Shown one piece after another: positions 36,232 to 44,335 of a stretch of DNA of 64,000 nucleotides. Under the pieces are notes generated by a model. That model was not told the DNA's origin. It saw only the letters and a list, made by a program, of their open reading frames with translations, and did not search any database. Each line of letters begins with the position of its first letter. Within the stretch, counting starts at the first letter, position 1. The translations under genes and the position numbers were made by a program. Source of the DNA: Mucilaginibacter sp. PAMC 26640 (GTDB lineage: Bacteria > Bacteroidota > Bacteroidia > Sphingobacteriales > Sphingobacteriaceae); contig CP014773.1 in NCBI GenBank assembly GCA_001596135.1, positions 1,364,001-1,428,000 on the forward strand, given 5' to 3'.

Positions 36232-37149
36232 ATGCAGGGGCTCGTAACAAAATCAACCGGAAGCTGGTACCAGGTAAGATCTGGTGAGGAGACAATAGAT
36301 TGCCGGATCAAAGGAAAATTCCGTACGAAAGGAATTACTACTACTAACCCGCTGGCAGTGGGGGATGTGGTTGATTTTGATATGGAACCGGAGCAGGGCA
36401 CAGGTGTAATTACCAACCTGCACCAGCGCAAAAATTATATCATCCGCAAATCAATCAACCTGTCTAAACAGGCGCAGATCATCGCCGCCAACCTTGATCT
36501 GGCACTTTTGGTAGTAACGCTGGCTTCCCCGCGTACTTCATTAGGGTTCATCGACCGGTTCCTGGTGACTGCCGAAGCCTACGGCATTACCGCCTGCCTC
36601 ATCTTTAATAAGCTCGATTTGTTTAGCGATGAAGGACTGGAGATCTTGTCGGAATACCAGGCGGTTTACGAAAATATCGGTTATTCGTGTTATTCCGTAT
36701 CTGCACTGGAAGGTACCCATATAGATACTGTACAGAATTTGCTGAAGGATAAGATAACCTTATTCTCGGGCCACTCGGGCGTTGGTAAATCCAGTTTGAT
36801 CAATCGTTTATTACCCGATCTCGACTTGCGCACCCACATGATCTCCGACTGGAGCGATAAGGGGATGCACACCACCACCTTTGCCGAAATGTTTGAACTG
36901 CCGCAAGGCGGATATATCATTGATACGCCTGGCATCCGCGAATTGGGTGTTATTGATATAGAAAAACAAGAGCTAAGCCACTTTTTCCCGGAGATGAGGG
37001 AGCTGATGAATCAATGCCGCTTTAATAACTGCCGGCATATTAATGAGCCCGGATGCGCGGTATTGGCGGCAATTGAACAGGGGGATATCGCCTTATCGCG
37101 TTACGATAGCTATTTGAGCATTTATAACGGTAACGATACGAGAGCGTAA
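36232..37149 (+). CDS. rsgA: Ribosome small-subunit maturation GTPase RsgA
   Basis: The 305-residue circularly permuted GTPase has an N-terminal OB fold (MQGLVTKSTGSWYQV), then G4 NKLD before G1 GHSGVGKSSL (about residues 181-190) and G3 DTPG. The C-terminal zinc site has the pattern CRFNNCRHINEPGC. It checks late 30S maturation. A longer frame opens 26 codons earlier, but MQGLV is the family start. It is divergent from the thr leader. Confidence 0.94.
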   Translation: MQGLVTKSTGSWYQVRSGEETIDCRIKGKFRTKGITTTNPLAVGDVVDFDMEPEQGTGVITNLHQRKNYIIRKSINLSKQAQIIAANLDLALLVVTLASPRTSLGFIDRFLVTAEAYGITACLIFNKLDLFSDEGLEILSEYQAVYENIGYSCYSVSALEGTHIDTVQNLLKDKITLFSGHSGVGKSSLINRLLPDLDLRTHMISDWSDKGMHTTTFAEMFELPQGGYIIDTPGIRELGVIDIEKQELSHFFPEMRELMNQCRFNNCRHINEPGCAVLAAIEQGDIALSRYDSYLSIYNGNDTRA

Positions 37150-37239
37150 GGCGGAGAGGCAAGATGACAAGAGTCACGAAACAAGAAAAATCCTGATAAC
37201 GCGTCCTGATTGTTGAGTCTAGACATCTTTATTCTAATT

Positions 37240-37692
37240 ATGCGAGCAGTTATACAACGTGTCAGCCAGGCATCATGCACAGTCGACGGGAACATCACCG
37301 GTCAAATAGCAGCCGGTTTTTTAGTTTTGTTGGGGGTGGAGGATGCCGACACCCTTCAGGACGTTGATTGGCTTGCCCCCAAGATTGCCAATATGCGCGT
37401 TTTTGGTGACGAGCAGGGTTTAATGAATAAAGCATTGGCCGATATTGATGGTGGCATTTTGCTGATATCGCAGTTTACCCTATTCGCTCAAACTAAAAAA
37501 GGAAACAGGCCATCGTTTATCCGCGCGGCTAAGCCGGATAAGGCTGTTCCGTTGTATGAATATATGATAAATGAGCTAGCTAAACTTGTCAACAAACCGA
37601 TACAAACGGGGATTTTCGGTACGGACATGAAAATAAGCCTGCTGAATGATGGGCCGGTAACTATTGTGATGGATACGAAGGATAAGCAATAA
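37240..37692 (+). CDS. dtd: D-aminoacyl-tRNA deacylase
   Basis: The 150-residue enzyme removes D-amino acids from tRNA. The family motifs are SQFTLFAQ and the Gly-cisPro motif NDGPVTIV. The ATG at 37240 gives the standard N-terminus MRAVIQRVSQAS; an earlier in-frame start is less likely. It ends just before an AT-rich repeat array and is probably in an ancestral pair with the mazG-like gene now separated by that array and a nuclease-like gene. Confidence 0.94.
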   Translation: MRAVIQRVSQASCTVDGNITGQIAAGFLVLLGVEDADTLQDVDWLAPKIANMRVFGDEQGLMNKALADIDGGILLISQFTLFAQTKKGNRPSFIRAAKPDKAVPLYEYMINELAKLVNKPIQTGIFGTDMKISLLNDGPVTIVMDTKDKQ

Positions 37693-37703
37693 ACGTACGC
37701 CCT

Positions 37704-38048
37704 GCATAGAGGCGAATTGAGTGAACACGAATTTGATCGAATAGAACGAATTTCACGAATTTTAGGAAATTGGCATAGAGGCGAATTGAGTGAACACGAA
37801 TTTGATCTAATTATGTCGAATTACACGAATTTTAGGAAATTGGCATGGAGGCGAATTGAGTGAACACGAATTTAATCGAATGGAACGAATTTCACGAATT
37901 TTTAGGATTGGCATTGGGGCGAATTGAGTGAACACGAATTGTATCGAATAGAATGAATTTCACGAATTTTTTAGGATTCGAGATGGGATGAATTGAGTGA
38001 ACACGAATTTGATCGAATGGAACGAATTTCACGAATTTTTAGGATTGG
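37704..38048 (+). repeat. Five-unit tandem array, 68-70 bp period
   Basis: Units start at 37704, 37773, 37843, 37911 and 37980. Each reads about gcgaattgagtgaacacgaa, then tttgatcgaatggaacgaat and ttcacgaattttaggattgg. The copies differ at scattered bases. The array lies directly upstream of the GxxExxY gene; an inverted, degenerate copy lies downstream. Confidence 0.9.
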
Positions 38049-38082
38049 AGGAGGAGGGTTTACTAATTACAAATTTTGATTC

Positions 38083-38457
38083 ATGGCAGAGATTTTATTT
38101 AAAGAAGAGTCTTATAAGATAATTGGGGCTTGCTTTGAGGTTCACAAAGCGCTAGGGCATGGATTTAAGGAGGTTGTTTATAAGGATGCATTAGAGATAG
38201 AGTTTAGGCGAATTGGTATTCTGTTTCAAAGAGAAAAACTTTATGATATTTATTATAAAGCCCAAAAGCTGAAACATTGCTTTGTTGCTGATTTTGTTGT
38301 TTATAACAGCATTGTTCTTGAGATTAAAACCGGCGAGTATATTGGAGATCCCTATTTGAAGCAAACGCTTAATTATTTAAAAGCTTCTGGTCTTCGTCTT
38401 GGATTAGTTGTCAATTTTGGGGCTCCATCAGTCCAATATGAACGTGTAATTATATAG
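38083..38457 (+). CDS. GxxExxY-family protein, PD-(D/E)XK nuclease-like
   Basis: The 124-residue protein has the family-defining GFKEVVY at residues 27-33 and a PD-(D/E)XK-like core: Asp70 in ADFVVY, Glu80 and Lys82 in VLEIK, and Gln94 in LKQTLNYL. The ending LGLVVNFGAPSVQYERVII is also typical. No characterised function is known to me. The gene has tandem repeats upstream and their inverse downstream, so it looks like cargo of, or the enzyme for, that repeat. It sits between dtd and a mazG-like gene that are elsewhere often adjacent. Confidence 0.85.
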   Translation: MAEILFKEESYKIIGACFEVHKALGHGFKEVVYKDALEIEFRRIGILFQREKLYDIYYKAQKLKHCFVADFVVYNSIVLEIKTGEYIGDPYLKQTLNYLKASGLRLGLVVNFGAPSVQYERVII

Positions 38458-38497
38458 CTTTTAAAAAAATGAAAAATTGTTTTCTGTGACTTAGGCA

Positions 38498-38543
38498 ATG
38501 AATTTGTGAAATTCGTTTTGTTCGATACAATTCGTGTTAACTT
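38498..38543 (-). repeat. Inverted single copy of the upstream array unit
   Basis: aatttgtgaaattcgttttg, then ttcgatacaattcgtgttaa, matches the reverse complement of the upstream unit at about four of five positions. It is followed by a 20-bp-period direct repeat tcgtgttaacttaataaa (38532 and 38552) that runs up to the mazG-like gene. Confidence 0.8.
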
Positions 38544-38571
38544 AATAAAAATCGTGTTAACTTAATAAACT

Positions 38572-38898
38572 ATGACAATTGAAGAAGCTCAGCAAGCGGT
38601 TGATAACTGGATAAAAACTACCGGTGTCCGTTATTTTAATGAACTCACCAATACCGCTATCTTGATGGAGGAGGTGGGAGAGGTTGCCCGCATTATGGCC
38701 CGGCAATATGGCGAGCAATCGTACAAAAAATCTGATACAGAAGTTAACCTGGCGGATGAGATGGCCGATGTGCTTTTTGTGCTGATCTGCCTTGCTAACC
38801 AAACGGGGGTTGATCTTACCGACGCTTTGGAAAAAAACATGGTGAAGAAAAGCATTCGCGATGCTGATAGGCATAAAAACAACAAAAAATTAAAATAA
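38572..38898 (+). CDS. MazG-like nucleotide pyrophosphohydrolase
   Basis: The 108-residue protein has the all-alpha NTP-PPase pattern: LMEEVGEVAR, then LADEMADVLFVLICLAN. It likely cleaves non-canonical or excess NTPs. It is a short single-domain form. The N-terminal half starts at the ATG directly after a direct repeat. Confidence 0.88.
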   Translation: MTIEEAQQAVDNWIKTTGVRYFNELTNTAILMEEVGEVARIMARQYGEQSYKKSDTEVNLADEMADVLFVLICLANQTGVDLTDALEKNMVKKSIRDADRHKNNKKLK

Positions 38899-38925
38899 CC
38901 CAGGATACACATTATTTCCCCTATC

Positions 38926-39057
38926 CCGTAGAGACGCAATATTTTGCGTCTCCCGCATGCTGTCTCCCGCATGCTGTCTCCCAAAATTCCACAATGCAAA
39001 TCCAATAATGCAAATCGGATATGCATAGCTGAGACGCAAAATATTGCGTCTCTACGG
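38926..39057. repeat. Perfect 27-bp inverted repeat between convergent genes (gagacgc family)
   Basis: Arm 38926-38952 (ccgtagagacgcaat and onward) and arm 39031-39057 are exact inverses. Each arm also folds on itself (GAGACGCAA, loop TATT, TTGCGTCTC). The 78-bp linker contains a doubled cccgcatgctgtct. It separates the mazG-like gene and comB, which point at each other. Confidence 0.9.
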
Positions 39058-39064
39058 ACAGATC

Positions 39065-39829
39065 TTAAACCAATTTCACCAGTCTATCGCCATCCAAAAC
39101 CGGGATGGCGGTAGTTACATCCACCTGCAGGCAAAAGGCAATGTCTTTTTCGATGCCCAACTTTTTTAGGCGCTCGCCGTGAGATGTTTTGCTGAGGTAT
39201 TGGGCTATGTCATTCTTTCCTAACTGGAAGAGGTCGTTAGCGGCCAGGGAGGGGTCATCCAAAATATAGCCATCGCCCTTTAGTTGTTCTATTACGGCCC
39301 CCGCAAACAGCGTGTCTTCCAAGTTGAAGTTGTTTTTCCAGCCGGCGCACACCAGTAAGATACTTTCGTTCTGCGTTTTAAGCCAGTTACAAAGTGCGGT
39401 TAAATTCAAGAAAGAACCGATGACGATTCTTTTTGCTTTGCGTGATAAATGGAGCGCGTGGGTCCCGTTTGTGGTAGTGAGGACAACAGTTTTGCCTGCT
39501 ACTTTTTCGGATGTATAGGAAAAAGGGGAGTTACCGAAATCGAAGCCCTCAACTACTTTACCGTCTCTTTCTGCGGCTAATAAATAATCAAGCCCCTTTT
39601 CACGATAGGCAGCACATTCTGCTACTTCTGATACCGGAATAATTGCTTCTGCGCCATTCTCAACGCCATAGCAAATTGATGATGTGGCGCGAAAAATATC
39701 AATCACCACAACAATATAATCTTCCACGTTGTAAAGTGGGATAAGGGCAGGGCTAAGGCAAACGTCGAGCCCAAGCCCTGCCCCCCGGCCCCCTGAAGGG
39801 GGAGCGGAATTTGTATATTTTTTAGTCAT
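39065..39829 (-). CDS. comB: 2-phosphosulfolactate phosphatase-like protein (ComB family) with repeat-derived N-terminus
   Basis: The 254-residue protein matches the ComB family (LDVCLSPALIPLY, VVIDIFRATSSICYG, then TTTNGTHALHL). In coenzyme M makers it dephosphorylates phosphosulfolactate; in Bacteroidota its role is unclear. The family start LDVCLSPAL appears only after 20 residues, and the stretch SAPPSGGRGAG before it is encoded by a palindromic repeat arm. The start codon lies in the AT-rich linker of that element. Confidence 0.85.
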   Translation of the reverse strand: MTKKYTNSAPPSGGRGAGLGLDVCLSPALIPLYNVEDYIVVVIDIFRATSSICYGVENGAEAIIPVSEVAECAAYREKGLDYLLAAERDGKVVEGFDFGNSPFSYTSEKVAGKTVVLTTTNGTHALHLSRKAKRIVIGSFLNLTALCNWLKTQNESILLVCAGWKNNFNLEDTLFAGAVIEQLKGDGYILDDPSLAANDLFQLGKNDIAQYLSKTSHGERLKKLGIEKDIAFCLQVDVTTAIPVLDGDRLVKLV

Positions 39830-39870
39830 TATTTTAATTCTGTTCCCCCTTCAGGGGGTTAGGGGGCCGC
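39775..39870. repeat. Bipartite GC-rich palindromic element, copy C
   Basis: Arm 39775-39807 (core GGCCCCCTGAAGGGGGAG) is in the comB coding sequence, and the inverted arm 39843-39870 (CCCCCTTCAGGGGGTTAGG) lies after the gcvT stop. The 35-bp AT-rich linker has the comB ATG. Confidence 0.9.
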
Positions 39871-39884
39871 GGCTGCCAGGCTTC

Positions 39885-40964
39885 TTATTTATAAAAAGGC
39901 GGCTTTACAACCTTTGCTTTTACTTTATTATCACGGATGCTGATGTAGATCTCGCTGCCTTCTTTGGCAAAGTCGTTCTTTACGTAACCCAGACCAATGG
40001 CTTTTTGCAGGGATGGCGACTGGGTGCCGGATGTTACACGGCCAATTTTGTTGCCATCGGCATCAACAATAGCGTAGTCGTGCCGGGGGATGCCGCGGTC
40101 TATCATTTCAAAGCCAATCAGCTTTTGGCTCACACCGGCGGCTTTCTGCTGTTGCAGCGCCTCAGAATTAGTAAATGATTTACTGAACTTCGTTACCCAG
40201 CCTAAACCGGCTTCCAGTGGCGATGTTTTATCATCAATATCGTTACCGTAGAGGCAAAAGCCCATTTCTAAGCGCAAGGTATCACGGGCAGCCAGGCCAA
40301 TAGGTTTTATACCGAAAGGCTCGCCGGCATTGAACACCTCGTTCCAAATAAATTCGGCATGCTCATTATCAAAATAGATCTCGAAACCACCTGCCCCGGT
40401 ATAGCCCGTTGCTGAAACAACTACGTTGGGGATTCCAGCAAATGTGCCTTTTTTAAAGGTATAGTACTCCATCGATGCCAGGTCGATGTCGGTAAGGCTT
40501 TGCAAGGCTTCGGCCGCTTTTGGTCCCTGGATAGCCAGCAAAGAAGTTCGGTCGCTGATATTTTTCATATCAACGCCTTCGGTGTTAAATTTAGAGATCC
40601 AGTTCCAGTCTTTTTCGATGTTAGATGCATTGACTACCAGCATATAGGTTTTCTCATCCATGCGGTAAACCAGCAAATCGTCCACAATGCCGCCGTCTTC
40701 GTTTGGCAGGCAGCTGTATTGTACTTTGCCGTCATACAGTTTAGCCGCATCGTTACTGGTAACTTTCTGGATCAGAGCAAGGGCGTTTTCTCCCTTTAAA
40801 ATAAACTCGCCCATGTGGCTTACATCAAACACACCCACGCTTTTGCGTACGGTATCGTGCTCAGCATTGATGCCGGTATATTGTACAGGCATATTGTAAC
40901 CGGCAAACGGCACCATTTTAGCACCTAAATTGGTATGCACGTTAGTTAAAGCAGTATTTTTCAT
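39885..40964 (-). CDS. gcvT: Aminomethyltransferase, glycine cleavage T protein
   Basis: The 359-residue protein transfers the aminomethyl group of glycine to tetrahydrofolate in the glycine cleavage system. The N-terminal [25 protein letters not shown], and the folate-binding [15 protein letters not shown] are conserved. The other system genes are elsewhere. It is upstream of comB on the same strand, with the palindromic element between them. Confidence 0.95.
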   Translation of the reverse strand: MKNTALTNVHTNLGAKMVPFAGYNMPVQYTGINAEHDTVRKSVGVFDVSHMGEFILKGENALALIQKVTSNDAAKLYDGKVQYSCLPNEDGGIVDDLLVYRMDEKTYMLVVNASNIEKDWNWISKFNTEGVDMKNISDRTSLLAIQGPKAAEALQSLTDIDLASMEYYTFKKGTFAGIPNVVVSATGYTGAGGFEIYFDNEHAEFIWNEVFNAGEPFGIKPIGLAARDTLRLEMGFCLYGNDIDDKTSPLEAGLGWVTKFSKSFTNSEALQQQKAAGVSQKLIGFEMIDRGIPRHDYAIVDADGNKIGRVTSGTQSPSLQKAIGLGYVKNDFAKEGSEIYISIRDNKVKAKVVKPPFYK

Positions 40965-41016
40965 GGTTATTTATTGTGGGGGCAAAAGTAGCAAAATAGC
41001 TTCAAATGCCCGTTGT

Positions 41017-42213
41017 TTAGATAATTGATTGGTAGAAAGCAATCAAGCCCGCTGTAACGGTATCTACATCATGATTTTGCTCGATCAAACGGCGTGCATT
41101 AGCACCAATTTGGTAGCAGTATTCCTCGTCGGTAATGCATTTCAGCATGGCACTGTAAAATGCATCGGCATCATTGGCAATGATAATATGTTCGCCATCG
41201 GTAAATGTGATGCCCTCAGCACCAATGGAGGTAGAGATGATACATTTCTGCATAGCCATGCCCTCTACAATTTTTACGCGCATGCCCCCGCCGGAAAGCA
41301 GCGGTACGATCATGATGGATTTGCTGTTTACAAATTCCATGGCATCATCTACCTCACCTTTTATAAATACCTTACCGGGTACGTCGTACTCGTCAAATGC
41401 TTCGGGGATATTGTTGCCGGCCACGTAAAACTTGCATTTGAGGTCACCATCCACCAGTTCTTTGTGAAAGTTATCCAGAAACCATTCAATACCCTCTCGG
41501 TTGGGAAGCCAGTCTAAAGAACCCAAAAAGAACAAACTGGGGCATTCGGTTTTTTCGGGGTCGGGCTGGTATTTGGAAAGGTCCACTCCAATTGGTAACA
41601 CGCTTACAGGAATTTTGGTACCGAAGGATAGTAACAAGGCCTTATCCTGCCCGGTAAACACCACAATTCCGTCGAACCGGTTAAGTAATTCCAGTTCATA
41701 CGCTTTTACGCGGCGTGCAAGCAGGTTGAGGTACCAACGTTTGAAAGGATCGGATTTTTGTTGTGCCAGTCTTTGCCATACCTGGTGCTCGATATTGTGG
41801 GCGCGGTATAATATTTTGGCTTTGGTGCTTTTGCGAACGATAGCCAGGTAGGGCGCCACAAACAGGCCTTCCAGTTGAATTACATCGTATGTATTGTCTC
41901 TCAGATTTTGGATCAGCAGCTTTTCAAACCCGGTGTTATAATATTTGTCAATGTTATAAGGGTTTTTTGTGAACAGGTTGCTGAAGGCCTCTATCATAGA
42001 AACGCGGGTATCAATATCATACTCGGTATAATTGATTTTACTGAGGAGTTCGTCGCGCTCCAGGATCTTATCGGTATGCTTCTTAACGTTTAAGGAAATC
42101 AGTGAAACCTGGTGCCCGTGAGTTAAAAGTCCTTTGATGGTATTGCCCACCACAATGGGGTACCCGCCATTCTGCGGAAACGGTACTCGGTGGGTTAAAA
42201 TGAGGATCCTCAA
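41017..42213 (-). CDS. Glycosyltransferase, GT4-like
   Basis: The 398-residue GT-B glycosyltransferase begins (L)RILILTHRVPFPQNGGYP and has ILYRAHNIEHQVW and the C-terminal LSGGGMRVKIVEGMAM with the donor-binding Glu. The TTG at 42213 gives the normal start; a TTG three codons earlier is the other option, and no ATG fits. Substrates are unknown; cell-surface polysaccharide synthesis is likely. Confidence 0.85.
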   Translation of the reverse strand: MRILILTHRVPFPQNGGYPIVVGNTIKGLLTHGHQVSLISLNVKKHTDKILERDELLSKINYTEYDIDTRVSMIEAFSNLFTKNPYNIDKYYNTGFEKLLIQNLRDNTYDVIQLEGLFVAPYLAIVRKSTKAKILYRAHNIEHQVWQRLAQQKSDPFKRWYLNLLARRVKAYELELLNRFDGIVVFTGQDKALLLSFGTKIPVSVLPIGVDLSKYQPDPEKTECPSLFFLGSLDWLPNREGIEWFLDNFHKELVDGDLKCKFYVAGNNIPEAFDEYDVPGKVFIKGEVDDAMEFVNSKSIMIVPLLSGGGMRVKIVEGMAMQKCIISTSIGAEGITFTDGEHIIIANDADAFYSAMLKCITDEEYCYQIGANARRLIEQNHDVDTVTAGLIAFYQSII

Positions 42214-42274
42214 GGCGAGCAAATAATTGGTTCGGTTAAAGGTATTAACCTTGCGCGGTTTGGCAAACTAAAGC

Positions 42275-42898
42275 TTAAAAAATACGGAGCTGAGGATCCG
42301 TTACCCTAAAAGTTTTACGATGATATGGCGTATGGCCGAGGTCCATCACCATTTTGCGGTGCGCTGTTGTTGGGTAGCCTTTGTTGCTGTGCCAGTTATA
42401 CTCGGGGTGTTCGGCGGCAATTTGCTTCATGTAATCGTCGCGATAAGTTTTAGCCAGGATGGATGCTGCCGCTATACTGAAATATTTTCCGTCGCCCTCA
42501 ATAATGCAGGCATGTGGCGTAGTACCATATTTGTTGAAACGGTTGCCATCGATTATTAAAAATTGTGGGCACAAATGCAGCTTTGCGATAGCGCGGTGCA
42601 TGGCCAGGAAAGAAGCATTAAGGATGTTGATCTCGTCTATCTCGTGGTTATCGCACCAGGCAACAGCATGAGCAATGGCCTTTTGTTCTATCTCGATACG
42701 TAAAGCATACCTCACTTCTTCGGTAAGCTGTTTGGAATCGTTCAATAAATGGTGATCAAAATCATCGGGCAAGATCACCGCTGCTGCAAAAACAGGACCC
42801 GCTAAACAACCACGACCTGCCTCATCGCAGCCCGCCTCAAGCAACTCATACTGATGTCTCGCTAATAATGTTCTGGTAACCCTGGCCTTCACTTTCAT
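42275..42898 (-). CDS. rnhB: Ribonuclease HII
   Basis: The 207-residue enzyme removes RNA from RNA-DNA hybrids and misinserted ribonucleotides. Catalytic motifs are [21 protein letters not shown], and IIDGNRF, followed by [15 protein letters not shown]. It precedes the glycosyltransferase on the same strand. Confidence 0.94.
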   Translation of the reverse strand: MKVKARVTRTLLARHQYELLEAGCDEAGRGCLAGPVFAAAVILPDDFDHHLLNDSKQLTEEVRYALRIEIEQKAIAHAVAWCDNHEIDEINILNASFLAMHRAIAKLHLCPQFLIIDGNRFNKYGTTPHACIIEGDGKYFSIAAASILAKTYRDDYMKQIAAEHPEYNWHSNKGYPTTAHRKMVMDLGHTPYHRKTFRVTDPQLRIF

Positions 42899-43002
42899 TT
42901 GTACAAATATCCTAAATTGTAATGCTGCAACAACTGCTGTTTATAAATACCCGCGAAAATCAATTACAGCAAACTAACAACTTAAACGAATGTTATTGTT
43001 TT

Positions 43003-43476
43003 ATGCGGATAATTAAGGGACTATTTATTTTCAGTTTGATTTTCACGGCGGCAGTTTGCTTTGCACAAAAGCCGCCGCCATTGCCTCACGGAATGGTTTT
43101 TGGCATTAAGCCGACCGGTATAGCGCCAACGGATGCGGCCCTGGTTGAAAGCAATATGATGAAAAAAACGCGTATTACCACGGCCATTAGGGGACGAATT
43201 ATCCGTGTGACCAGATCCAAGGGCGGTTGGTTTGAAATGGATGCCGGAAAAGGCAAGATAATTGACGCTCACTTTAAGAATTTTGATGTAGACCTGCCAA
43301 AGGCTTTGCGTGGGCGGGTAGTTATATTGCAGGGCGTGGCGCAAAAAGAGTTTATTGCAGATGACAGCCAGCATTTTGCCGGCGACACGGTTAGCGGTAA
43401 AAAACAGCATAAAGTTAATGCAGACCCAAAGCAAAGATTAACTTTTGAGGTGACCGGGCTAATGGTGGATGAGTAG
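43003..43476 (+). CDS. DUF4920-like secreted protein
   Basis: The 157-residue protein has a signal peptide (GLFIFSLIFTAAVCFAQ). The body resembles small Bacteroidota DUF4920 proteins: IRGRIIRVTRSKGGWFEMDAGKG and a VILQGVAQKEFI strand, a beta-rich fold like an OB or nucleic-acid-binding barrel. An earlier in-frame start exists 27 codons upstream but would hide the signal peptide. It is divergent from rnhB. Confidence 0.7.
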   Translation: MRIIKGLFIFSLIFTAAVCFAQKPPPLPHGMVFGIKPTGIAPTDAALVESNMMKKTRITTAIRGRIIRVTRSKGGWFEMDAGKGKIIDAHFKNFDVDLPKALRGRVVILQGVAQKEFIADDSQHFAGDTVSGKKQHKVNADPKQRLTFEVTGLMVDE

Positions 43477-43493
43477 ATGGAAGTCAGCAAGGC

Positions 43494-43527
43494 AAAAAAA
43501 TAGCGATGAGTTTAAACGCATCGCTAT
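43494..43527 (-). terminator. Terminator of the carrier-like membrane protein gene
   Basis: On the minus strand ATAGCGATG pairs with CATCGCTAT around a loop containing GTTTAAAC, followed by TTTTTT. It lies 28 bases after the stop. Confidence 0.85.
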
Positions 43528-43555
43528 AAGCAGTAAATTTTTGAAGCAACCTTAG

Positions 43556-44251
43556 TTAAGCAAATCTTGCCTCTTTAGTTAAAGCAGATGGCGCCAACTG
43601 CAAATAATCAGCAAATAATCCTTTTACCTTTTGAACAACATCTGCGCGGTTAACGGTAGCAGCATCTTTACGGCATTTGAAATAATGCTCGCGGGCTATT
43701 TTTTCGGCCAGATCACCAATGGTTTTTACTTTCAGTTCTTTACCAAAACGACCGGCTAGTCTTAAGCCAGCAATGGAAATAATCAGGCCTACGGTTGCTA
43801 TGGTCGTGTTAACCCAAAACAAGCCTAAAGATAAGATCAGAAGCAACGCAAAACTCCAAACGATCACTGGTTTGGGCTGCAGCAGGTTCATGTGCAAACC
43901 CATTTCGTTCTCTATATCTGCAACTATCTCAATACGGTTATCACGCGGAAAAAGCTCACAAAGCTTCGTTTGCGGTTTAACCAGGTATTTTTCTGCGGGG
44001 TTTTTAGCATTGATGGCGTTGCGCAATTTATAAAAAGCCTGCTGCGTTGTGCAGCTATCGGCTTGCGCGTGTTTTACTTTGGCAACCACCACATCGCATA
44101 GCTGACCAAAGGTTTTAGCCTCCTTCAGATCTTCATCCGCAAAAGTAATGTCGAATGACCGTTCGATCTTTAGCAACACATCGCCAATATCCTCAGCGTC
44201 GAATTTGTTTAAATTAACGCCGGGGGCGGCGCTTTTTATGTTTAGTTTCAA
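43556..44251 (-). CDS. Membrane protein with acyl-carrier-like segment
   Basis: The 231-residue protein has an N-terminal segment similar to acyl carrier protein helices (DIGDVLLKIERSFDITFADEDL), but the phosphopantetheine Ser of DSL is absent. Two adjacent membrane segments (PVIVWSFALLLILSLGLFWV and TTIATVGLIISIAGLRL) lie near residue 130-165. The C-terminal end VVQKVKGLFADYLQLAPSAL is again carrier-like. The role is unknown. It lies downstream of carB on the same strand. Confidence 0.6.
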   Translation of the reverse strand: MKLNIKSAAPGVNLNKFDAEDIGDVLLKIERSFDITFADEDLKEAKTFGQLCDVVVAKVKHAQADSCTTQQAFYKLRNAINAKNPAEKYLVKPQTKLCELFPRDNRIEIVADIENEMGLHMNLLQPKPVIVWSFALLLILSLGLFWVNTTIATVGLIISIAGLRLAGRFGKELKVKTIGDLAEKIAREHYFKCRKDAATVNRADVVQKVKGLFADYLQLAPSALTKEARFA

Positions 44252-44276
44252 TACTTGCTTACTAAATTAAACCATG

Positions 44277-44308
44277 GTTTATTGCAGCAATTGCTCGCTG
44301 CAATAAAC
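44277..44308 (-). terminator. Hairpin after carB
   Basis: A 12-bp perfect stem GTTTATTGCAGC with GCTGCAATAAAC, without a T-run, starts 28 bases after the carB stop. It may stop or stabilise the carB transcript. Confidence 0.5.
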
Positions 44309-44335
44309 AAGTTATACTGCCCAAACAGTAGCGTA

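Noticed and set aside
37704..38048. CRISPR array
   Set aside because: The whole 68-70 bp unit is repeated with no unique spacers.
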